Below are positions 8,009-14,783 of a stretch of DNA of 64,000 nucleotides, in pieces. Source of the DNA: Burkholderia ubonensis subsp. mesacidophila (GTDB lineage: Bacteria > Pseudomonadota > Gammaproteobacteria > Burkholderiales > Burkholderiaceae); NCBI RefSeq assembly GCF_002097715.1, contig NZ_CP020738.1:124001-188000 (forward strand), written 5' to 3'. Under the pieces are notes generated by a model. It was not told the origin of the DNA, did no database searches, and worked only from the letters and a program-made list of their open reading frames with translations. Position numbers and translations under genes: made by a program. Numbering within the stretch: the first letter of the stretch is position 1; each line of letters opens with the position of its first letter.

Positions 8009-9119
8009 GAGTACTCCAGCTCCTGGAATTGTTTTGCGGATGGAAAGGCAAAAGACAACGCGTAGAGACCGCGGATGGTGCTGTTTCAGCGGAACGGATG
8101 CGCGCGCAGATTCGCGCGATGGCTGGCCAGGATTTGAAAAAACGATGTGCTCTGGAATATCTCGCAGACCTATTTCCGGCGGTCGTCGAATAATGATGGT
8201 CCGCGAATGCCTGTTTTCATGTTTTCGGGTTTTTAAATAAAATCCTTGGCAGTTTTAGATCATTCAATAATTCGATTTTTTCAGTTGGTCAAGGTTAGCA
8301 ACTTGTATTCGTTGCGGCAAGTCACGGCGTGATCGAGTGAAATCGGGTTGCCGTTGGTAAATCCTGTCGATTTTCGCCATGATTGTTGCGGTTTGGAGAA
8401 CGCTCAAAACGACCGTTTCCGTTCGGCGTTTTGTGTCAAGAAACGATCACCTGATTTATGCGTGTTCTGCAACGTCAATGTCATATTCATCGGAAATTCT
8501 ATCCGGGGCGTCCCTTGGGGCTCGTGGAGCAATCGTGCCGGCGGCGGGCGGCGGGCGAATATTCATGTCGGATTGCATGGCAGATTGAATCGATCATTGA
8601 GTGAGTCGAAACTGTCGGCCGGAAAGAGACGGCCTGGTGCGTGCCGATGCGTGTCTTATGTGGATCACATCCGATTGTTATCTTGTCGAATAAGACGTCT
8701 CTGAAATGGATGTTTTTACGATTGCACGAGCGTTTTCTACCGATATTCATCACGTGCAGAAGAAAGTTTGCCCGGTGCGGCCTCGGTTGAATGCGTGAAT
8801 CGCTTGTGGATTCTCGGGATCCGGCGGGCGAGTTGTTTAGTTAAATAAAAATAAATGATTTGCTAAATGCAAAATCTTAAATTCGTCGCTATCATGTTCG
8901 CCTAGGGTATACCTGAGCGTCTGCCCGAGTAAAAATTCAATCGGAATAATCGTTTCGTTTTGCGGAAACGATTTTCCGCCTGGCCTTCCGGGCAGGCGGC
9001 CAATCAGCAAAGCTCAATGACGGAAGTCACCTCGTCGGTTTTTCGCAGCATTTGCCAGTAACGATCGTCGATCAATGCGACGCCGCCGGCATGGCGCCGT
9101 CGAACACGGAGGAAACATC
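8009..9119. other. 1.1-kb AT-rich intergenic region without a supportable gene
   Basis: Base composition drops sharply compared with both sides (runs such as TTAAATAAAAATAAATGATT near 8840). The short open frames here lack Burkholderia codon bias and recognisable motifs. The right end holds two adjacent hairpins (see 8948-8999). The stretch probably contains the promoter and leader of the double-thioesterase gene and marks the border of the NRPS/hmq locus. No tRNA, IS element or att site is visible. Confidence 0.6.
8948..8999 (+). promoter_or_regulatory. Two tandem hairpins before the double-thioesterase gene
   Basis: First hairpin: AATCGTTTC (8948-8956) and GAAACGATT (8965-8973), loop 8 nt. 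Second hairpin: CCGCCTG (8976-8982) and CAGGCGG (8993-8999), with a further CC/GG pair around a TTCC loop. No T-tract follows on either strand, so a leader or operator role about 120-170 bp before the GTG start is more likely than termination. Confidence 0.4.
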
Positions 9120-11015
9120 GTGCCTGCTTCACGCTTGTCATCGGGCTTGTCGATCGTCGATGACGGGGCCGCGGTCGCCGCGCCTGAAGATCGATCCCAC
9201 GAGCACTGCGTCTTCTGGATCGCGGGCTATGCGCGCTTGAGCGACGGCGCGCGGCGCGTGTCCGAGCATCTCGGCGCGGGCTGGCGCGTATGCGAACTGG
9301 ACGCCGATCCGTCGTGCGATGGGCCGCCGACCGTCGAATGGCTCGCCGCACGCCTGCTCGAACGCATCGTCGCGCTCCAGCCGCGCGGGCCGTACCGGCT
9401 CGCGGGCTGGGCGTCCGGCGGCGTGCTCGCCTACGAAGTGGCGACCCAGCTGGCCGGGCGGGACGAGACCGTCGCGTTTCTCGGCATCGCGGATGCGTTG
9501 CTGTCGACGGCCCACGCGGCCGCCCGGCCCGGGCATGCCGCCGATGCGCCGGCCGGAGAGCGTCTCGTCGAACTGGTCGCGATGGTCGCGAATGGCGGCG
9601 TGGCCGCCCGTTCGCACGACATGCGGCGGGCCGAATGGCTGCGGCTGTTCGACGGTGAAGCGGACGGCGGCGAAGCGAATGGCGGCGGCGCGCGCGCGAT
9701 CGATCCGCGCGACCTGTTCGCGGACGCGGCAACGCCGGATTTCGCCGAGATCGCGTCCCGGTGTCGCGACGCGGGGCTGCTGCCGCCCGGGTTGCGCGGC
9801 CTGAGCGACGCGCAGCTGCAGCGATGGCTCGACCGCTGGGCGGCGCTCGATCACGCGTTCGCGCACTACGAGCCGTTTTCGCTGTCGATGCCCGTTCACT
9901 GGTTCGAGCTGCGCAGTGCCGGCGCGGACGCCGCCGCGCTGCCGGATCGCGCGGACGGCTGGGCGGCGCGGCTCGAGCCCGGCGAGATTTGCGTCGTCGA
10001 CGTGCCGGCGCGGCACGCGTCGTCGGGCGGCGCCGCGCCGGCGCTCGGCCGCGCGATCGCGCATGCGCTGCAGGACGAGCGCCGCGCGGCCGCCGGCGGC
10101 GGCGAGCGGAAGGCGCCCCCGCCGGAGGCGGGCTATCCGTCGCACCTGCCGATCCAGCGCGGTGCGCCGGGCCGCCAGCCCGTCGTGCTGATTCCGGGCG
10201 CGGGCGACAACGTCGCGACGTTCCTGCCGTTCACGATCGCGGCGGAGCCGGGCTGGCCGATGCACGGCCTGCAGCCGCGCGGCCTCGACGGCGTGCTCGC
10301 GCCGCATGTGAGCGTCGACGCGGCGGCGACGGCATACCTGAGCGTCGTCGAACGGCTGGCGGCCGACGCGCGCGAGCCGGTGCATCTGATCGGCCATTCG
10401 TTCGGCGGCTGGGTCGCGATGGAAATCGCGTGCCGGCTGCAGGCGAGCGGCCGCCCGCCCGCGTCGCTGACGATCGTCGACACCGAGGCGCCGGCGTCGG
10501 CGGGCCGGCTGGGTCGCCAGTACACGTTCGCGAGCGTCGTGTGGAATCTCGTCCGCGCGCTCGAACAGGCGACGGGCCGCGCGCTCGGCATCGAGCGCGA
10601 CGCGCTGTTTCGCGCGGACCGGCGCGGGCAATGGGCGATGCTCCATCGCGGGATGGTCGACGCCCGCATCATCCGCGGCGGCTCCGGGCCGCGCGACGTG
10701 CAGGGCATCGTGCGTACCTACGGGACGGCGCTGCGCACCGCGTACCGGCCGGCCGATGTCTATGCGGGGCGCGCGACGCTCGTGGTCGCCGCCGACGGCG
10801 ACGACGCAGCGCGCGGCTTCGTGCCGGACGACGTGCTGTCCGGCTGGCGGCGCTTCGCGCCGCGGATGGCCATGTGGCGCTGTCCCGGCAATCACTACAC
10901 GATGATCCGGCCGCCGCACGTCGCGCGCTTCGCGCAATGGTGGCAGCAGGCGGTGCGCGGCGACGGCGAGCTTGCCGTCGCCGCCGGGCCCGCGCTCGGG
11001 CAGGCATCGAACTGA
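9120..11015 (+). CDS. Fused double thioesterase of the NRPS locus
   Basis: 631 residues made of two type I/II thioesterase alpha/beta-hydrolase domains. The first (about 25-320) has GWASGG (96-101): the canonical GxSxG nucleophile position is Ala98, and the Ser is shifted by one, so this domain is probably inactive or altered. The second (about 345-610) has an intact GHSFGG (Ser427) and a likely catalytic His592 in GNHYTM. GTG at 9120 was chosen because GGAGGA lies 6 nt upstream; an ATG 45 bp earlier lacks a ribosome-binding site. Likely roles are editing of mis-primed carrier domains or assisting peptide release, since the last NRPS also has its own TE. It is the first gene of the left arm of the NRPS locus. 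Confidence 0.8.
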   Translation: MPASRLSSGLSIVDDGAAVAAPEDRSHEHCVFWIAGYARLSDGARRVSEHLGAGWRVCELDADPSCDGPPTVEWLAARLLERIVALQPRGPYRLAGWASGGVLAYEVATQLAGRDETVAFLGIADALLSTAHAAARPGHAADAPAGERLVELVAMVANGGVAARSHDMRRAEWLRLFDGEADGGEANGGGARAIDPRDLFADAATPDFAEIASRCRDAGLLPPGLRGLSDAQLQRWLDRWAALDHAFAHYEPFSLSMPVHWFELRSAGADAAALPDRADGWAARLEPGEICVVDVPARHASSGGAAPALGRAIAHALQDERRAAAGGGERKAPPPEAGYPSHLPIQRGAPGRQPVVLIPGAGDNVATFLPFTIAAEPGWPMHGLQPRGLDGVLAPHVSVDAAATAYLSVVERLAADAREPVHLIGHSFGGWVAMEIACRLQASGRPPASLTIVDTEAPASAGRLGRQYTFASVVWNLVRALEQATGRALGIERDALFRADRRGQWAMLHRGMVDARIIRGGSGPRDVQGIVRTYGTALRTAYRPADVYAGRATLVVAADGDDAARGFVPDDVLSGWRRFAPRMAMWRCPGNHYTMIRPPHVARFAQWWQQAVRGDGELAVAAGPALGQASN

Positions 11016-11156
11016 ACTGACACGAAGAAAGGGCGCGCGGCCCGGTGCAAGCCGGACGGCGCGCGATGGCAGCGGTGGCGCATCGCGATCCGCGCCGGGC
11101 GCGATTGCGCCGGCGTCGCGCCGCTGCCTTCAGGCACGCAATACAAGGAGAGTCAG

Positions 11157-11990
11157 ATGGTCGAGATCTTCGCGAAGCTCGGAAAGGTGATTTCGAGCGC
11201 GGGCAGCGAGCGGTTCGCATCCGACATGCACGCGCTGCTGGCCGAGTCGATTCCGCTCGCGATCACCGGGATCAGCGAATGGACGCTCAACGAACCGGCC
11301 GGCAAGGTCGTCGACGTGCAATCGCTCGGCGCGTCCGGCGCACCCCGCGACGATCCGCGGATGGTGCCGCCCGCGGCGCAGGCCGAGCGGGACCCGGCCG
11401 GGCATCCGCTGGTGAACTGGATCGTGAGCGCCAGCGACCGGCAACTGATTCACATCAACCCGCCCGCGCGGCGCGGCGACGGCGGCGACGTGATGCCGCT
11501 GCGCGGGACGGGCGCGGGATTCCAGTGTCATCTCGTGTCGCGCAAGGCGAATCGCCGCTACGTGATCTCGCTGCATCGCACGTCGTCGCATTGCGACTTC
11601 TCGTTGCAGGAGATGTCGTTCCTGAAGAACTTCGCCGATACGCTGCTGCCGCTCGTCGAGTGGCACGCGTCGACGTGGCGGCACGGCGCGCTCGCAAGCG
11701 TGGCGCCGCGCGATCCGGCGGCCGGCGCGCCGGGTGTCGAGGCGCTGCGCCGCGACTTCGAATCGCGGCTCGCGCGCGCGGCGGTCGTGCTGTCGGCGCG
11801 CGAACGCGAAGTGTGCCTCGGCCTGCTCGCGGGCAAGATGCTGCGCGAGATGGCGGGCGAGCTCGGCCTGAAGGAGAGCACGGTCGAGACCTACATCAAG
11901 CGCGCGGCGGTCAAGCTCGGCATCAGCGGGCGGCACGGGCTCACGAAATGGATGATCGACGACTGCGCGCCATGCGCGTCGGCCGCGTGA
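11157..11990 (+). CDS. LuxR-type regulator without an obvious AHL-binding domain (copy 1)
   Basis: 277 residues. The C-terminal 65 or so form a LuxR helix-turn-helix: LSAREREVCLGLLAGKMLRE, then ELGLKESTVETYIKRAAVKLGIS (given here as ELGLKES and TVETYIKRAAVKLGIS). The N-terminal half starts MVEIFAKLGKVISSAGSERF and aligns by eye with the second regulator in this locus (13420-14268). I see none of the Trp/Tyr/Asp pattern of acyl-homoserine-lactone pockets. This architecture fits the SalA/SyrF/SyrG and AmbR1/AmbR2 class that controls lipopeptide NRPS genes. An AAGGAG site precedes the ATG. It most likely activates the NRPS genes in this window. Confidence 0.82.
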   Translation: MVEIFAKLGKVISSAGSERFASDMHALLAESIPLAITGISEWTLNEPAGKVVDVQSLGASGAPRDDPRMVPPAAQAERDPAGHPLVNWIVSASDRQLIHINPPARRGDGGDVMPLRGTGAGFQCHLVSRKANRRYVISLHRTSSHCDFSLQEMSFLKNFADTLLPLVEWHASTWRHGALASVAPRDPAAGAPGVEALRRDFESRLARAAVVLSAREREVCLGLLAGKMLREMAGELGLKESTVETYIKRAAVKLGISGRHGLTKWMIDDCAPCASAA

Positions 11991-12062
11991 CGGACGGCGG
12001 CGGCGCGCACGCGCGCCTGCCGGCGCCGTGACGCGGGCGCGGCCGATCGCGACGGCCGCATT

Positions 12063-12086
12063 TGTCCCGGCTTTCCGTTGCAGACA
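12063..12086. promoter_or_regulatory. Imperfect syr-syp-like dyad upstream of the SyrC-like gene
   Basis: TGTCCCG (12063-12069) opens the site and TGCAGACA (12079-12086) closes it, 85 bp before the ATG at 12171. The outer TGTC/GACA arms match the TGTCCC...GACA dyad bound by SalA/SyrF-type LuxR regulators in Pseudomonas syringae, but spacing is 4 bp longer than the 20-bp consensus. The CTTT core resembles the better-conserved site at 14425-14444. Confidence 0.4.
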
Positions 12087-12170
12087 TTCCGGCGCACGGG
12101 TGCTTCAATCGACGTGCCGGGCGGAGCGCCCGGCGCGTCTCTTCCGTCATCGATCGCCTGGAATCCCTTC

Positions 12171-13382
12171 ATGCACGAATCGACCGCCGCCGTACTGGAC
12201 GAATCCGACTCGACCCTCGACTTGCGCGTGCCGAGCACGATCCGCGCGTTCCGGCATCTCGCCGCGAGCCTGCCGGGCCCGGTTCGCCTTTGCCTGTTCG
12301 ACGATGCCTCCGATCGCCCGGCGTCCGGCGCGCGCGACGCGCAGCGCGTCGTCGCGACCGCGTTCGCGCGCATCGGCGCGCGCGACGTGCGGTTCGAGCC
12401 GGACGGCGCGGCAGGCCTGTCGTCGTTCGAACTGTTGATGAGCCGGCGCATCAGCGCGGCGTTCGACTACCGCTACGATCACTTCGACACGCCGCAGCGC
12501 CTGGCCTGCGCGCAGCGCGAGGCGGAAGACTTCGATTTCGATGCGCTGAGCGACGGCGTCGAGCGGGTACGGATCGCGCGCGAAGCGGGCATTGCGCTGT
12601 CCGCGTATGCGGGCTCGCGGCGCGATCTGCCGGCGGTCGTGCTCGCGCTGCCGTGCGGGATGCCGCTCGACCTGTGCCAGCGCTGGTTCGACGCGCTCGC
12701 CGAGCGCCACTTCGTGCTGACCTGGGAGACGCGCGCGCTGTTCGGCACGTGCGACGCGTTCGACGCGGCGCGGACCGACATCGACGCGCAAGTCGACGAC
12801 CTGTTCGCCGTGATGGACCGCTTCGGCGTCGATCGCGCGCACCTGATGGGCATCTGCGGCGGCGCCGTCGTCGCGCTGCAGGCGGCGCTCGCGCAGCCGG
12901 CGCGGGCGGCGTCGCTGAACCTGTGGTACGGCGACTACAACCTGTCGGACGACGCGCTGCGGACGAAGCACCAGCGCAACTACGCGTGGCTGATGGAAGC
13001 CGCGGCGCAAGGGCGCGACGTCGCGCAGGATCTGCAGCGCATGTTCGCCGATCCGTCGACGCTCGTGACCGTGCCCGCCGAGATCGCGCACGCGGCGCTC
13101 TACCCGTATGCGAATGCGGAACTGATGTACCGGTATGCGAAGCTGAGCGATGCGCTCAACAAGGTCGATGCGCTTGCGCTGCTGCCGCGCGTCAGCGTGC
13201 CGACGCTCGTCGTCGCGGGCGACGACGACGAGGTCGCGCATTGCGGCGGGTCGGTGTTCGTCGCCGGGCGGATTCCCGGCGCGCGGCTCGAAGTGGAGGT
13301 GGGCGGCAGTCATCCGAAGCTGTTTCGCGCGTCGCCCGTGTCGGCGGCGCGCGCGCTGCAGTTCCTGGCGGGCCACGCGTGA
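12171..13382 (+). CDS. SyrC-like aminoacyltransferase (alpha/beta-hydrolase with Cys nucleophile)
   Basis: 403 residues with an alpha/beta-hydrolase fold in the second half. The nucleophile elbow reads MGICGG, so Cys229 replaces the usual Ser. The candidate Asp (about 353, in AGDDDE) and His381 (GGSHPK) complete a triad. SyrC of syringomycin and CmaE of coronatine biosynthesis have the same Cys elbow and similar size. They move an aminoacyl group from a free A-T didomain onto the T domain of an A-less NRPS module. Here both expected partners are present: the Thr-activating A-T protein at 14784-16682 and the C-T module at the right edge. ATG 12171 is preferred over upstream TTG. Chain transfer rather than hydrolysis is inferred. 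Confidence 0.78.
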   Translation: MHESTAAVLDESDSTLDLRVPSTIRAFRHLAASLPGPVRLCLFDDASDRPASGARDAQRVVATAFARIGARDVRFEPDGAAGLSSFELLMSRRISAAFDYRYDHFDTPQRLACAQREAEDFDFDALSDGVERVRIAREAGIALSAYAGSRRDLPAVVLALPCGMPLDLCQRWFDALAERHFVLTWETRALFGTCDAFDAARTDIDAQVDDLFAVMDRFGVDRAHLMGICGGAVVALQAALAQPARAASLNLWYGDYNLSDDALRTKHQRNYAWLMEAAAQGRDVAQDLQRMFADPSTLVTVPAEIAHAALYPYANAELMYRYAKLSDALNKVDALALLPRVSVPTLVVAGDDDEVAHCGGSVFVAGRIPGARLEVEVGGSHPKLFRASPVSAARALQFLAGHA

Positions 13383-13419
13383 CGCGCGGAGCGCGGCCGG
13401 GCGCGAGCGTTCGGGTTCC

Positions 13420-14268
13420 TCAGGTTCCGACAAGGGGCGCCGCGCCGTCGCCGGTTTCGTCGAGCATCCAGCGGGTGAGCCCGTGACGTCCGCCGAAGCC
13501 GAGCTTGACCGCCGCCCGCTTCAGATAGGTCTCGACGGTGCTTTCGCGCAGCGCGAAGCGCCCGGCGATGGCGGGCACCGTGTCGCCGGCGAGCAGCGCC
13601 GTGCATGCCTCGATCTCTCGCGTCGACAGCTTGACGCCGGCTTGCCGCAGGCGCTCGGCGAACCGTCGCGCGAGGCGCTCCCTGCCGGATTGCGTCGCCG
13701 CGGATGCGGCTGCGGCGGGACGGCCGGTGGGCGCGTCCGAATCGAGCGCCGCGACATGGCTCGTGACGATCGGGAACAGCACGTGTGCGAAATCCTTCAG
13801 GAAGGTGCGCTCCTGCGGCGAGAAATCGTCGAACGCATTCGCGCGATATAGCGAGATCAGGTAGCAGTGGCCCTGCTTGCGGGTCGCGAGATGGAATTGC
13901 GCGCAGCGCGGCGGCGCGCTTGCCGCATGGGTGTCGAAGAAGCGGTCGAGCAGCGCGTGGGTCTGGCCGTGACCGCTGAGCGTGTCGTCGACATGCAGAT
14001 GGCTTTCGCCGGAAGCCGCCGGCGGAACCGGCGGCCGATAGCCGGCGTCGCCCGCCTGGCCGGATCGCGCGAGCGCCTCGCCGACGGCGCCGATGCTGCG
14101 CACCTTGAGGTCGCCGTCGTGCATGCCGTCGACCGCGAGCTCCGAAATGCGGACCTCGTCCACGGGGACCGCCGCGAAGATCAAGCTGTACATCATCCGG
14201 GGAAAACGTCGGCTGCCGCTGCTCGAGATCGCTTCGCCGACATGTGCGAACAGTCTGCTGAACTCCAT
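13420..14268 (-). CDS. LuxR-type regulator without an obvious AHL-binding domain (copy 2)
   Basis: 282 residues from ATG 14268, which follows AGGA at suitable spacing and begins MEFSRLFAHVGEAISSSGS. The frame stays open much further upstream, but that extension crosses the inverted-repeat element and has no family resemblance. The C-terminal HTH (LSTREIEACTALLAGDTVP, then ESTVETYLKRAAVKLGFGGR) is nearly the same as in copy 1, and the N-terminal domains are recognisably paralogous. It is divergent from the A-T didomain gene across a 515-bp spacer that contains a syr-syp-like dyad. Likely an activator of the NRPS locus, possibly also of itself. Confidence 0.82.
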   Translation of the reverse strand: MEFSRLFAHVGEAISSSGSRRFPRMMYSLIFAAVPVDEVRISELAVDGMHDGDLKVRSIGAVGEALARSGQAGDAGYRPPVPPAASGESHLHVDDTLSGHGQTHALLDRFFDTHAASAPPRCAQFHLATRKQGHCYLISLYRANAFDDFSPQERTFLKDFAHVLFPIVTSHVAALDSDAPTGRPAAAASAATQSGRERLARRFAERLRQAGVKLSTREIEACTALLAGDTVPAIAGRFALRESTVETYLKRAAVKLGFGGRHGLTRWMLDETGDGAAPLVGT

Positions 14269-14424
14269 GAAAGCATTCCTGGTGACGTTGAACCCGCGCT
14301 CGCACGCGGGCTGCCGGCATGATTTAAACACCCGCCCGCGGACGCGTCTGTAACGGATAGCCGGGACAGCCGGTGAATCACCGGTGCGCCGGCGCGGCGG
14401 CGACGATTCCGGCGCGCGAGCGAC

Positions 14425-14444
14425 TGTCCCACTTTTCTGCGACA
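14425..14444. promoter_or_regulatory. syr-syp box-like dyad between the LuxR and A-T genes
   Basis: TGTCCCA-CTTTTC-TGCGACA: 7 + 6 + 7 bp with TGTC/GACA outer arms. This agrees in spacing and outer bases with the consensus TGTCCCG-N6-CGGGACA known upstream of SalA/SyrF-controlled lipopeptide genes. It lies 157 bp before the start of the LuxR copy 2 gene and about 340 bp before the A-T gene. It could serve either promoter. Confidence 0.5.
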
Positions 14445-14488
14445 GACAGCGCGATGCTTCGATGTTCCAATCGATGCATCCGGTGCCA

Positions 14489-14772
14489 AGGGTCTGTTTA
14501 CATATGGAACGCACATGCGAATGCCCGAAATCGCGCGTAGGGCAAGAAGTGAGGAGCGCCGTTTGGCCGAGCCAAACAAGCGACGCGCGACGCCGCCATA
14601 CGGGCGATTTCGGGCATTCCCGTGGAATGAATTTCAAGTTTGGGGTTGCCACGAGAACGGCCGCTCGCCGCGTTGTGCTCCTTGGCGATAGTCCAGTATT
14701 CGCGGCGTCGCACGCCTCGCGAGCGGCCGTTCTCGTGGCAACGCATGTGCGTTCCATATGTAAACAGACCCT
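14489..14772. repeat. 284-bp nested inverted-repeat element (MITE-like)
   Basis: The outer arms are 31-bp perfect inverted repeats (14489-14519, starting AGGGTCTGTTTACATATGGA, and 14742-14772). Inside lie two further perfect palindromic stems. One is 16 bp, GAATGCCCGAAATCGC (14519-14534) with 14604-14619, and holds a mini-hairpin GTTTGGC-CGA-GCCAAAC (14561-14577). The other is 24 bp (14645-14668 with 14719-14742). The arms abut, giving a cloverleaf or cruciform plan. No transposase frame and no clear target-site duplication are seen. It ends one base before the GGGGGA ribosome-binding site of the A-T gene. Candidates are a non-autonomous transposon relic or a structured 5' leader. Confidence 0.8.
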
Positions 14773-14783
14773 GGGGGATCGCA

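Noticed and set aside
8348..8704. 118-codon open frame in the AT-rich region
   Set aside because: Codon usage is unlike the neighbours, there is no ribosome-binding site and no recognisable motif.
9017..9061. Possible 14-codon leader peptide (MTEVTSSVFRSICQ) before the double thioesterase
   Set aside because: No Shine-Dalgarno and no regulatory residue run; chance short frame is the simpler reading.
14269..14757. N-terminal extension of the second LuxR regulator across the inverted-repeat element
   Set aside because: The extension has no resemblance to the paralogue. A well-placed AGGA and ATG at 14268 start the conserved MEFSRLF region.
14640..14783. Upstream ATG/GTG start for the A-T didomain inside the repeat
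   Set aside because: The peptide it would add is encoded by palindromic DNA and lacks family similarity. GTG 14784 has GGGGGA at proper distance.
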